Shown: positions 46,031 to 53,542, counted from the stretch's first letter. The stretch: DNA of 64,000 nucleotides from Sulfitobacter mediterraneus (GCF_016801775.1 NZ_CP069004.1:248001-312000), one strand, 5' to 3'. The notes: a model not told the origin generated them from the sequence alone. Numbers and translations are program-made.

Positions 46031-46509
46031 CCCAATCGGCACCCGGCCTGTCCGGCAACCAGAAACGCAAGATGAAATCGGCATCGCGGCTTTATGCCGT
46101 GCAGGCGCTGTTCCAGATGGAACATTCCTCGCAGACCATTGACCTCGTGCGCCGCGAATTTATCGAACACCGCTTTGGCGCTGTCTATGAAGACGGCGAA
46201 ATGCTGGACGGCGATCTGGATCATTTCTCAACCGTGCTGGAAACCGCCGTCAACCATCAGGCGGCGATTGACCAGATGACCGACCGGGCGCTGGTGGCAA
46301 AATGGCCGATTGCGCGGATCGACCCGACATTGCGGGCCCTGTTTCGCGCCGCTGGCGCTGAACTGCGCGGCAACGACACGCCGCCGCGTGTGGCGATCAA
46401 GGAATATGTCGACATCGCAGGCGCGTTCTTTCCCGATGGCAAAGAACCCAGCTTTGTGAACGCGGTCCTTGATCATATGGCCCGTGAGGCCCAGCCCGAG
46501 GCATTCTGA
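46027..46509 (+). CDS. nusB: Transcription antitermination factor NusB
   Basis: 160 residues, all-helical RNA-binding protein of the NusB fold (SASRLYAVQALFQMEHS at the start, AIKEYVDIAGAFFPDGKEPSFVNAVLD at the end). ATGA overlap with ribH, completing nrdR-ribD-(capsule)-ribE-x-ribBX-ribH-nusB. Confidence 0.96.
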   Translation: MTQSAPGLSGNQKRKMKSASRLYAVQALFQMEHSSQTIDLVRREFIEHRFGAVYEDGEMLDGDLDHFSTVLETAVNHQAAIDQMTDRALVAKWPIARIDPTLRALFRAAGAELRGNDTPPRVAIKEYVDIAGAFFPDGKEPSFVNAVLDHMAREAQPEAF

Positions 46510-46563
46510 CACCTTTTGACCCTTAGGCAAAATGGGCTAGTCTTCATTGCAGGAGGACTGCCC

Positions 46564-46857
46564 ATGCCCGTGATCGTTCGGTTCTACATTCAACACACCA
46601 TCATTGGATTTGTCACCTCAGCTGCATTCATCGCGGGGCTGCTCTATTTCAACGTTGCCAACCTCTGGCACCTGATCAGCACCTCTGACATCGGGCTGCT
46701 GGCCGGGTTTTTGCTTTGGTTTTTCAATGGGATTGTCTTTTCAGGGGCCCAAACCGCCGTGGCCGTCCTGTTGATGAGCGAAAGCGACGAAGACGACGGA
46801 CCAAAGGGCGGCAAAGGCATCGCTGTGCCGGTTTTGGCTCAGGCACGCCGACCTTGA
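46564..46857 (+). CDS. Small membrane protein, unknown
   Basis: 97 residues with two or three hydrophobic segments (about 10-25, 30-50, 52-75) and a cytoplasmic acidic-then-basic tail (SESDEDDGPKGGKG). Start ATG 46564 has AGGAGGA 7 nt upstream, fixing it. It follows nusB by 54 bp. I recognise no function; conservation in Rhodobacteraceae is my impression only. Confidence 0.75.
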   Translation: MPVIVRFYIQHTIIGFVTSAAFIAGLLYFNVANLWHLISTSDIGLLAGFLLWFFNGIVFSGAQTAVAVLLMSESDEDDGPKGGKGIAVPVLAQARRP

Positions 46858-46861
46858 AATC

Positions 46862-47069
46862 GGGGGAGTGTGACGGGACCGCACCTGCCGGTCAGCTTTT
46901 TATTCCCGAGGACCTGTATATACAGGTGGGCGCCAGATAAATGAACCAGGGCTCAGACAGAGCCAGCTCCCTCGGATTTGCTTAAGGCCACTGGAATGTA
47001 GCGTCACACGCACAGGGCAGTACCCGTCACGGACCTTAGGTAGGCCCGTAACGGGGAGGCGGCAAGGGG
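46862..47069. ncRNA. Possible structured RNA (6S-like candidate)
   Basis: A 208-bp non-coding stretch with several strong pairings. GTGACGGG (46870-46877) pairs with CCCGTCAC (47023-47030); the overlapping GTGTGACG can instead pair with CGTCACAC (47002-47009). GGCTC/GAGCC with loop AGACA lies near 46949-46963, and CCCG-TAA-CGGG near 47045-47055. ACCTGTATATACAGGT (46912-46927) is a perfect 16-bp palindrome and could hold a -10 element. Size and the TCGGATTT-GCTTAAGG and GGAGGCGGC segments recall 6S RNA, but I cannot confirm this. Confidence 0.35.
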
Positions 47070-47492
47070 TCAGTCCGCTTTTTCGTGAATGTGCGCGCGC
47101 ATCCGCCCGATATGATCGTCCCACCCTTTGTCGAGCGCCAGTGTGAGGCCGAATGCCGCTTCGCCCTGTGGCAATCCGTCATGCTCCAGCGCCAGTTTCG
47201 TGCCGCCAGGCACCTCGGTCAGGGTCCATTTGACGGTACTGACCGCATCACCCATGGGTTTGACGGTAAAGGAATATTCCAGATACTCGGGCTTGCGGGC
47301 TGACGTCACTTCGCCCCAGATCAGCAAATCACCGCTTTCGGTGCCAAACATTTCCAGCTTTGCCCCGGCGGCCAATGCTGTCTTGGGCGCATGAAACCAC
47401 TTGGCCAGATGTTCTGGCTCGGTGAGATAGTCCCAGACCGCCGCGCGATCGGCCTCCAGAAAGATGGTTTTGCGGATGTTTGTCTCAGTCAT
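47070..47492 (-). CDS. SRPBCC (AHSA1-like) domain protein
   Basis: 140 residues. Activator-of-Hsp90-ATPase-homology/SRPBCC fold: RKTIFLEADRAAVWDYLTEPEHLAKWF at the start and KGWDDHIGRMRAHIHEKA at the end. Such proteins bind small hydrophobic ligands. ATG 47492 overlaps the ArsR-type gene by ATGA, so the two are one operon, a pairing common in bacteria. Confidence 0.85.
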   Translation of the reverse strand: MTETNIRKTIFLEADRAAVWDYLTEPEHLAKWFHAPKTALAAGAKLEMFGTESGDLLIWGEVTSARKPEYLEYSFTVKPMGDAVSTVKWTLTEVPGGTKLALEHDGLPQGEAAFGLTLALDKGWDDHIGRMRAHIHEKAD

Positions 47493-47809
47493 GTCTTGTC
47501 CTTTTCAATGGCAGTTTTCAAATCGCTCAGGCGGTCGTCCCAGAAGCCGTCGAAATAGTCGAACCAGCTCAGAACGGGGCCAAAGCCCAGCGGGTTGATG
47601 CTGTTGATGCGTTCGCGGCCACGCGGCTCGACCGTGATCAGACCGCCATCACTCAGAACGGTGAGGTGTTTTTTGACGGCTGCGCGGGTCATATCGAAAC
47701 GCCCCGCAACATCTGCGATGGTCATGTCTTGCTGACTGAGCATCTTGAGAATGTCGCGCCGCGTCGGATCTGCCAAAGCGCGAAAGCAAAGCTGTGCGGG
47801 ATCGGGCAT
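47489..47809 (-). CDS. ArsR-family regulator
   Basis: 106 residues. Winged helix with LADPTRRDILKMLS and VAGRFDMTRAAVKKHLTVLSDGGLI. No metal-site cysteines. Probably represses itself and the SRPBCC gene; the palindromes at 47829-47870 are in the right place. Confidence 0.88.
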   Translation of the reverse strand: MPDPAQLCFRALADPTRRDILKMLSQQDMTIADVAGRFDMTRAAVKKHLTVLSDGGLITVEPRGRERINSINPLGFGPVLSWFDYFDGFWDDRLSDLKTAIEKDKT

Positions 47810-47828
47810 CGTGTCGGGGTCCTTTTGT

Positions 47829-47870
47829 GATACTTTTTGGTATCATTAAATTAGAAACCATATGGTATTA
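47829..47870. promoter_or_regulatory. Palindromes upstream of the ArsR/SRPBCC operon
   Basis: Two short inverted repeats lie within 40 bp upstream of the ArsR gene start: GATAC-N6-GTATC (47829-47844) and the perfect palindrome ACCATATGGT (47857-47866). Both contain TGGTAT, so repeated binding by the ArsR protein is plausible. Confidence 0.4.
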
Positions 47871-48018
47871 TGTCAACTCTGGCAAAAGAGCGGCCTCAGA
47901 GCACTGTTTTTGCTAGGAAAATTGCCGTTTTTATTAACCGCTGGAAAGCCAGATAGCCGCTGCTAAGGGGTCGAGATTCGGCCTGACACCTTCAGATTCG
48001 ATAGGTGGCCTTGCAAAT

Positions 48019-48033
48019 GTTCACGTAATGTTC
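48019..48033. promoter_or_regulatory. LexA/SOS box (GTTC-N7-GTTC) upstream of mmcB
   Basis: GTTC-ACGTAAT-GTTC matches exactly the alphaproteobacterial LexA operator GTTC-N7-GTTC and ends 12 bp before the mmcB start codon. Such a site would overlap the mmcB promoter, so LexA would repress transcription until DNA damage. Confidence 0.85.
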
Positions 48034-48045
48034 ATAAATTGAACC

Positions 48046-48516
48046 ATGGCATATGTTGACCTCTCCCCCGACACACCGACCCCGCAACCCGGGCAATTGC
48101 TGGCCCGTGGCGTGGCGCGGCATCTGGTCAGCCACGGCTTTGCCTGCGTTGAGGAATTGGTGCCGGCACGCGGGCTGCGCGTTGATGTGATGGCGCTTGG
48201 CCCAAAAGGCGAGATTTGGGTGGTGGAATGCAAATCCTCCCGCGCCGATTTTACATCAGACAACAAATGGCGGGGTTATCTGGAATGGGCCGACCGGTTT
48301 TTTTGGGCCGTGGATGATGTCTTCCCGACAGAACTACTGCCGGATGAGACCGGGCTGATCATTGCCGATGCCTATGGAGGAGAGATCCTGCGCATGGGGC
48401 CGGAAACCAAACTGGCCCCGGCGCGGCGCAAAGTCATGTTGCAAAAGTTCGCATTTCACGCCGCCCGCAGGCTGCACCACCTGCGCGACCCGGAAATGCG
48501 GTTCAGCGACAGCTAG
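48046..48516 (+). CDS. mmcB: MmcB-family DNA repair protein
   Basis: 156 residues. Restriction-endonuclease-like fold with VECKSSRADF (E-x-K motif of PD-(D/E)xK nucleases) and DNKWRGYLEWADRFFWAV. In Caulobacter, MmcB contributes to mitomycin C resistance and is SOS induced. The SOS box just upstream supports the same control. Start ATG 48046; it ends 3 bp from the convergent small gene. Confidence 0.9.
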   Translation: MAYVDLSPDTPTPQPGQLLARGVARHLVSHGFACVEELVPARGLRVDVMALGPKGEIWVVECKSSRADFTSDNKWRGYLEWADRFFWAVDDVFPTELLPDETGLIIADAYGGEILRMGPETKLAPARRKVMLQKFAFHAARRLHHLRDPEMRFSDS

Positions 48517-48519
48517 AGA

Positions 48520-48708
48520 TCACCGCTTGCCGCCGCCTGCGCGATGCGCAGCCGCTGTGATTTCTTCGGCAATTTCGATGGCCTCTTCCGGCGTGAAATC
48601 CATCGGAATTTCGATGCCGTCACCCTCGACAAAAAGCCGCACCATTCCTGCATCGGTTGGCCCGATTTGCAGGTTTGCTTCGATATCGCGTTCGGTGTTG
48701 ATACCCAT
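48520..48708 (-). CDS. Small conserved protein, unknown (DUF6324-like)
   Basis: 62 residues. Begins MGINTERDIEANLQIG and contains an acidic helix (DFTPEEAIEIAEEITAAAHRA). I recall similar small Rhodobacteraceae proteins (perhaps DUF6324) without known function. ATG 48708 has CGGAGAGTGAC upstream. Convergent with mmcB, divergent from the GNAT gene with 81 bp between. Confidence 0.7.
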   Translation of the reverse strand: MGINTERDIEANLQIGPTDAGMVRLFVEGDGIEIPMDFTPEEAIEIAEEITAAAHRAGGGKR

Positions 48709-48789
48709 GTCACTCTCCGGTCTTGCTGGGCGATATCGCTATCCTGCCCGGCCTTGAAAGGCAAGCGGACTGCGGCGCAGACTACACCG

Positions 48790-49272
48790 ATGGACAAGAT
48801 AGAGATTCGCAAGTTTACCCCGCAGGACCGGGATTGGCTGCATGAGCAGCACAAAGTGCATTACGCCACTGAAGAGGGTTTTGATGACAGCTTTGGAGCG
48901 CTGGTCGGCTCGATCCTCGATGATTTTATAGCAGATCACGATCCAAGCTGCGAGGCCGGCTGGATCGCATGGCAGGGGGGACAGCGGCTTGGCAGTGTAT
49001 TCTGCGTGAAGCTCGACGAACAAACCGCCAAACTCAGGCTGTTCCTGCTGGTGCCCCAGGCCCGCGGCACCGGACTGGGCCGCCGGATGCTCGACACCTG
49101 CATGGTTTTTGCCCGCACCCAAGGCTACCGGAAGATGCAACTGTGGACCCACGAATCTCACCGCGCGGCAGGGGCGCTCTATGCCAAGGCGGGTTGGGAA
49201 TTGGGAGAAACCAAGCATGTGATCTCATTCGGCAAGGAAAATGTCGAACAAACCTGGCGGATTGCCCTCTAA
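48790..49272 (+). CDS. GNAT-family N-acetyltransferase
   Basis: 160 residues. Motif A LLVPQARGTGLGRRML (acetyl-CoA binding Q/R-x-x-G-x-G/A) and the GALYAKAGWE motif B. Substrate unknown. ATG 48790 gives MDKIEIRKFTPQD; a frame from 48544 runs antisense to the small upstream gene and is rejected. The tRNA-His gene follows 66 bp later. Confidence 0.88.
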   Translation: MDKIEIRKFTPQDRDWLHEQHKVHYATEEGFDDSFGALVGSILDDFIADHDPSCEAGWIAWQGGQRLGSVFCVKLDEQTAKLRLFLLVPQARGTGLGRRMLDTCMVFARTQGYRKMQLWTHESHRAAGALYAKAGWELGETKHVISFGKENVEQTWRIAL

Positions 49273-49338
49273 CTTCTCAATTGATCGGGCGCTTAGGGTC
49301 TTGCAATCTTTGGGCACGGCAGCTAAATCCGCCCCAGT

Positions 49339-49415
49339 GCCGCCTTAGCTCAGTAGGTTAGAGCGCCTGATTGTGGATCAGGAGGTCCCCCGTTCGAGCC
49401 GGGGAGGTGGTACCA
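49339..49415 (+). tRNA. tRNA-His (GTG anticodon), no encoded G-1
   Basis: Cloverleaf: acceptor GCCGCCT/AGGTGGT (two G-T pairs), D arm GCTC/GAGC, anticodon arm with loop TTGTGGA, T arm CCCCG-TTCGAGC-CGGGG, discriminator A73 and encoded CCA. The base before the acceptor is T, so G-1 is not encoded; A73 without G-1 is the known alphaproteobacterial tRNA-His variant. Copy A of the inverted repeat follows 28 bp later. Confidence 0.95.
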
Positions 49416-49443
49416 CCCTTCACCCCCATCTGTAATTTTTGCG

Positions 49444-49508
49444 CCTTTCTGGCCCTAAATATTCCGGGGGTTTGGGGGCTGGCCCCCATATGCGTCCGCC
49501 GCAGGCGA
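49444..49508. repeat. Inverted repeat copy A (65 bp), downstream flank
   Basis: The reverse complement of this 65-bp segment aligns with copy B at 50236-50300 with about 8 differences. Its core is the palindrome GGGGGC-CA-GCCCCC followed by CCCCCGG and TATTTAGGGCC. Similar sequences are frequent intergenic elements in Roseobacter genomes, from memory. Copy A is 28 bp after tRNA-His and 27 bp before the stop of the bracketed gene. Confidence 0.85.
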
Positions 49509-49535
49509 TACCTTTTGGCTCAAGCAAAGCCGTCT

Positions 49536-50165
49536 TCAAGCCTCAAATCCAAGCCGGGGCGCTGCTGCAATCCCCGTTCCGGCGCCTTGCACGGCCCCCA
49601 AAACACTGTCCGTCAGCGCATTGACAGGCAAAAGCCGTTCCATCGCCGCCTGATACTGCCAGCATTTGTGAATATAGACCTGCCGCGCGGATGTGCCGCC
49701 GTTCAAACGGATAGGTTTCAGCGTCCGGCTGTAGCCGTCTGCATTGGCGGGTGCACCTGGCCCATAGCAGGCCAACAATGGCGCCTTCAGCCGGACAGCG
49801 TTGATATAGGAAAGTTGCGCGGGATCCCCGCCGTACCATTCATGCAAAAGGGCCAGAACGCCATGCAGCGCCGAAGCCCCGGCAGAACGTCCCTGAACAA
49901 GAGCGCTGCCGTCCACCCCAAAATGGTCGCTGATCCGCCGGTACTCGAAGGGTGTAAACCACCAAGCGCCGAAATCGCCGGGCGTATCCCTCTTGTTCAG
50001 CACCGGCTTATAGAGGCGAAGCAGAACAGCATTTGCCGGCAACGTGACCACGATGGGCCGTTCTATACCGCCGCCGCGATGGCCTGACCTGTCAAAGCCC
50101 AGGGCCCCCAGTTTTGCGTCCTGGCTTGCTTGGCCATCTGGATAATCGGCATCGTTGATCGGCAT
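49536..50165 (-). CDS. Unrecognised protein bracketed by inverted repeats
   Basis: 209 residues with no family I can name. No signal peptide and no membrane helix. It contains LLRLYKPVLNKRDTPGDFGAW and then WFTPFEYRRISDHFG, and a Gly-Ala-rich C-terminus (GAVQGAGTGIAAAPRLGFEA). The LYK...GxWWxxP pattern faintly recalls ADP-ribosyltransferase toxins, but this is weak. Start ATG 50165 has GAAGGAC upstream; a frame from 50189 also exists. It is bracketed by copy A and copy B and neighbours tRNA-His, so it may be a transferred cargo gene. Confidence 0.65.
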   Translation of the reverse strand: MPINDADYPDGQASQDAKLGALGFDRSGHRGGGIERPIVVTLPANAVLLRLYKPVLNKRDTPGDFGAWWFTPFEYRRISDHFGVDGSALVQGRSAGASALHGVLALLHEWYGGDPAQLSYINAVRLKAPLLACYGPGAPANADGYSRTLKPIRLNGGTSARQVYIHKCWQYQAAMERLLPVNALTDSVLGAVQGAGTGIAAAPRLGFEA

Positions 50166-50235
50166 TGTAACGTCCTTCGCACGGGCCAAAGGATAATAGA
50201 CTGATTTCCCTGTAAGGTGAAATGGCCTGGACTAT

Positions 50236-50300
50236 TCGCCTGCGGCGGGCGTGCATGGGGGCCAGCCCCCATACCCCCGGAGTATTTAGGGCCAAAAAGG
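50236..50300. repeat. Inverted repeat copy B (65 bp), upstream flank
   Basis: Partner of copy A in inverted orientation, about 88% identical. It ends 2 bp before the stop of the next leftward gene (50303), and begins 70 bp upstream of the start codon of the bracketed gene. It may also terminate transcription, as its palindromic core can form a GC-rich hairpin. Confidence 0.85.
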
Positions 50301-50302
50301 GT

Positions 50303-50590
50303 TCAGGGGGTGATCGTCACCGTTTGGCGGAGTGTTCCGGTCAGGCGATCATAGATCAGGATCTCGTCACGGTTGGTGACAATGGCGTACCAATCGGGCC
50401 CTTGGGTGAAGGCAACAGCGCTGGCGCCTTCTGGCAGCGCGATTTCCTGGGGCAAAATCGGGCTATTGCGGTTCAGCCGCGTGACAAGCAGGCCAATCAC
50501 CACTAGAACCCCGCAAATCATTACGGTGGTCAGCACAGTTACCAGCCGCCGCAGAAACCGCAGATTTGCAGGCTCAATCGGATCATCCAT
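50303..50590 (-). CDS. Single-pass membrane protein, unknown (DUF6476-like)
   Basis: 95 residues: N-terminal MDDPIEPANLRFLRRL, one membrane helix (about 17-38), and a short extracytoplasmic domain with beta strands (VAFTQGPDWYAIVTNRDEILIYDR). I recall similar Rhodobacteraceae proteins, possibly DUF6476. Its ATG (50588-50590 on the minus strand) overlaps the ATG of the divergent pseudouridine synthase by two bases, so its promoter must lie in that gene. Confidence 0.75.
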   Translation of the reverse strand: MDDPIEPANLRFLRRLVTVLTTVMICGVLVVIGLLVTRLNRNSPILPQEIALPEGASAVAFTQGPDWYAIVTNRDEILIYDRLTGTLRQTVTITP

Positions 50591-51620
50591 GTCACACCGC
50601 CTTGTTACCTTTGTTTTTGGCGAAGCGCCGCCATCCCGTCTTGATAAGGCGCTGGCGCGGGATGTGCCAGAGGATGCAAACCTGTCACGGACCCGCATGG
50701 CGCGTCTGATTGAGGCCGGCTCTGTTCAGATCAATGAACAGGTTGTGCAAGACCCCCGCGCCAAGGTGGCCGAGGGGGACCGGGTCGCCATCGCGGTGGA
50801 GGAGGCCGAGGACAGCCATATCCTGCCGGAGGCGATCCCGCTGGACGTGATCTTTGAGGATGACGATCTGATCGTGATCAACAAACCCTCCGGCATGGTG
50901 GTGCATCCTGCGCCCGGTACGCCGTCGGGCACTTTGGTCAATGCCTTGCTGGCCCATTGTGGTGACAATCTGTCCGGCGTTGGCGGTTTGAAGCGCCCCG
51001 GCATTGTGCACCGGATCGACAAAGAGACCAGCGGTCTGCTGGTCGTGGCCAAATCGGATGCCGCGCATCAGGGTTTGGCCAAGCAATTTGAGGCCCATTC
51101 GGTGGAGCGCTATTACCGCGCAGTTGTCTACGGTGTGCCCGATGCCAATGATCCGCGGTTGCGCGGTATCAAGGGGGCGTCCTTCGAGCCGGGCAATATT
51201 CTCAAGCTGACCACGCAATTGGCCCGCCATAAGACCGATCGCCAGAAACAGGCGGTGCTGTTCAACGGTGGGCGTCACGCGGTGACCCGGGCGCGGACGG
51301 TGGAACGCTTTGGAATGCCCGAAGTGATTGCCCTGATGGAATGCTGGCTTGAGACCGGGCGCACCCATCAGATTCGAGTGCATATGGCGCATGCGGGACA
51401 CGGATTGGTCGGCGATCCCACTTATGGCGGCAAGCGCAAGTTGCCCAAGGCGGCCATGCCCGAAGCCGCAGCCGACCATGTGCGCAACTTTCCGCGTCAG
51501 GCGCTGCATGCGGCGGTTTTGGGATTTGAGCATCCTGTAACCAAAGAAAACCTCCGGTTCGAAGCGCCATTGCCACTGGATATGCAGGATTTGCTTTGTG
51601 CCTTGCGCAGTACGTCCTGA
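50589..51620 (+). CDS. RluA/RluD-family 23S rRNA pseudouridine synthase
   Basis: 343 residues. N-terminal S4 RNA-binding domain (SRLDKALARD... SRTRMARLIEAGSVQIN), catalytic HRIDKETSGLLVVAKSD with the essential Asp, and C-terminal RTHQIRVHMAHAGHGLVGDPTYGG. Most similar in architecture to RluD. ATG 50589 is forced by the start of the S4 domain; upstream frame is inside the divergent gene. Confidence 0.93.
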   Translation: MSHRLVTFVFGEAPPSRLDKALARDVPEDANLSRTRMARLIEAGSVQINEQVVQDPRAKVAEGDRVAIAVEEAEDSHILPEAIPLDVIFEDDDLIVINKPSGMVVHPAPGTPSGTLVNALLAHCGDNLSGVGGLKRPGIVHRIDKETSGLLVVAKSDAAHQGLAKQFEAHSVERYYRAVVYGVPDANDPRLRGIKGASFEPGNILKLTTQLARHKTDRQKQAVLFNGGRHAVTRARTVERFGMPEVIALMECWLETGRTHQIRVHMAHAGHGLVGDPTYGGKRKLPKAAMPEAAADHVRNFPRQALHAAVLGFEHPVTKENLRFEAPLPLDMQDLLCALRSTS

Positions 51621-51722
51621 GCCAGATGTTGCGAAGTGCACGAGCCCGTGAGGACACGGTAACGTAACTTATCTTTCACATGTCTTATGCCAATATTAAC
51701 GCAACAAGCGTAAAGACAGGGT

Positions 51723-51750
51723 CTTGAAACCGCCGATACCGCTACCATAT
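51723..51750 (+). promoter_or_regulatory. Possible sigma-32-type promoter upstream of rpoH
   Basis: CTTGAAA (51723-51729) and CCATAT (51745-51750) match the -35 and -10 of heat-shock sigma promoters (CTTGAA and CCATAT) with a 16-bp space measured between the hexamers. This would let RpoH activate its own gene. Only sequence matching supports it. Confidence 0.4.
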
Positions 51751-51802
51751 CTATGTTAAGCTCATAAACATGAGCCCCGAAACAATGGGGAAAGGGACAA
51801 AG

Positions 51803-52699
51803 ATGGCCAATTATGCAAACTTACCGGCACCAACACCGGAAGGCGGGCTGAACCGCTATATGCAGGAAATCCGCAAGTTCCCGCTGCTGGAGCCTGAAGA
51901 GGAATATATGCTCGCCAAGCGCTGGGTTGAGCAGGAAGATACCGAAGCCGCGCACAAGATGGTCACATCACACCTACGTCTGGCAGCCAAGATCGCCATG
52001 GGCTATCGCGGCTATGGCCTGCCGCAGGCCGAAGTGATTTCGGAGGCGAATGTCGGCCTGATGCAGGCGGTCAAACGGTTTGACCCAGAAAAGGGGTTCC
52101 GTCTGGCGACCTATGCGATGTGGTGGATCCGGGCTTCTATTCAGGAATATATCCTGCGGTCCTGGTCTTTGGTCAAACTTGGGACGACCTCGGGGCAGAA
52201 AAAACTGTTTTTCAACCTACGCAAGGCCAAGAACAAGATCGGCGCCTTGGAAGAGGGCGATCTGCGCCCCGAAAACGTGAAACGGATTGCAACCGATCTG
52301 GGCGTGACCGAAGCCGAAGTGATTTCCATGAACCGGCGGATGTCGGGCGGCGATGCGTCACTGAATGCGCAGGTCGGCTCTGACGGTGAAGGCACGATGC
52401 AATGGCAGGACTGGCTCGAAGACGAAGACGCCGATCAAGCGGGTGATTACGCCGAGAAGGATGAGCTGGAGACCCGCCGCGAGATGCTGGCTGAGGCTTT
52501 GGATGTGCTGAATGACCGGGAAAAGGACATTCTGACCCAACGCCGCCTGTCGGACGAGACCATCACGCTCGAAGACCTGAGCAGCCAATACGACGTCAGC
52601 CGCGAGCGCATTCGGCAAATTGAAGTCCGCGCCTTTGAAAAGCTGCAAAAGCGGATGCGCGAACTGGCCAAGGAAAAAGGGATGCTTGCCAACGCCTGA
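51803..52699 (+). CDS. rpoH: Heat-shock sigma factor RpoH
   Basis: 298 residues. Region 2 (YGLPQAEVISEANVGLMQAVKRFDP), the RpoH box QKKLFFNLRKAKNKIGA, and region 4 ([20 protein letters not shown]). ATG 51803 has AAAGGGA upstream and gives MANYANLP; ATG 51770 is less likely. A hairpin follows at 52724-52750. Confidence 0.95.
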   Translation: MANYANLPAPTPEGGLNRYMQEIRKFPLLEPEEEYMLAKRWVEQEDTEAAHKMVTSHLRLAAKIAMGYRGYGLPQAEVISEANVGLMQAVKRFDPEKGFRLATYAMWWIRASIQEYILRSWSLVKLGTTSGQKKLFFNLRKAKNKIGALEEGDLRPENVKRIATDLGVTEAEVISMNRRMSGGDASLNAQVGSDGEGTMQWQDWLEDEDADQAGDYAEKDELETRREMLAEALDVLNDREKDILTQRRLSDETITLEDLSSQYDVSRERIRQIEVRAFEKLQKRMRELAKEKGMLANA

Positions 52700-52723
52700 T
52701 CCCGGCTTGAGCTGAAAGAGACG

Positions 52724-52750
52724 CCGCCGTCTGCCAATGGCAGGCGGCGG
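52724..52750 (+). terminator. Strong hairpin after rpoH, no T tract
   Basis: A 12-bp stem (CCGCCGTCTGCC with GGCAGGCGGCGG; one G-T pair) with AAT loop. It could stabilise the rpoH mRNA end or act as a terminator with Rho, but it is not followed by T residues. Confidence 0.5.
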
Positions 52751-52914
52751 ACTAGAGATCAGACGCGCCGTCAATTTCAACGAAGGCGCCAAACGTCCCC
52801 CAACCGCTTTTTGGAAACCGTCCGGTTCCGCAATGAATTACCCGCAGGCTTATCAACCTTGGCGGCTGGGCAAGGGTGACGTACCGTAGGGCGAACAATC
52901 AGCGGGAGCATGTC

Positions 52915-53184
52915 ATGGCAGGCGGATGGGCAAAAGACGGCGCGGTGAGCGAACAGATTGAGGCGTCGATCAACGATGAACTGGCCCGTCTCAAGGCCCG
53001 CAAACAGCCGCAGGGCGAGAGCCTTACACATTGCGCGGAATGCGAAGAGCCGATCCCGGAGGCGCGGCGAGTGGCCCTTCCGGGGGTAAAGCTATGCATC
53101 GATTGCGTGCAGGAACGGGATGCCCAGTTCAAGGCGCGGGGCGGGATCAACCGGCGTGGATCGAAGGACAGTCAGTTGAAGTGA
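52915..53184 (+). CDS. DksA/TraR-family zinc-finger protein
   Basis: 89 residues. C4 zinc finger CAECEEP...CIDCVQERD with spacing of the DksA/TraR family (YbiI-like short form). Start ATG 52915 with GGGAG upstream. DksA-like proteins bind RNA polymerase and act with ppGpp; this short form may act on stress genes. Convergent with the YbaN gene. Confidence 0.85.
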   Translation: MAGGWAKDGAVSEQIEASINDELARLKARKQPQGESLTHCAECEEPIPEARRVALPGVKLCIDCVQERDAQFKARGGINRRGSKDSQLK

Positions 53185-53188
53185 GGGG

Positions 53189-53542
53189 TCAATTCGGCCG
53201 GCTGAGGACATAGACCGCCGCGCCCGACATGCAAATCGCCTGAATGACCAGAAGCACAATTGGCAAACCCAGCGCCAGACTAACGGCGAAGGTCAGTGCC
53301 ATCATCACCACGGCAATCGCCTTGAAACGCGGGGCAATTGCCCCCCGCACGCGCCAGTCCTCCAAAATCGGGCCAAAGATGTGATGACCATCCAACATCG
53401 CCGCCAACCGCGGTGACCCTTTGGTGAAACAGAACGCCGCGAGGATGATGAAGGGCGTGGTTGGCAATCCGGGCAGCACAACGCCAATCGCACCCAATGC
53501 AAGGGCGATAAGTCCGCAGGCCGTCCAGATCAGTTTGGTCAT
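53189..53542 (-). CDS. YbaN/DUF454 membrane protein
   Basis: 117 residues. Two or three membrane helices (about 5-27 and 80-110) with PGLPTTPFIILAAFCFTKGS, the DUF454 signature. Function unknown. ATG 53542. Stop is 4 bp from the DksA-like stop. Confidence 0.88.
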   Translation of the reverse strand: MTKLIWTACGLIALALGAIGVVLPGLPTTPFIILAAFCFTKGSPRLAAMLDGHHIFGPILEDWRVRGAIAPRFKAIAVVMMALTFAVSLALGLPIVLLVIQAICMSGAAVYVLSRPN

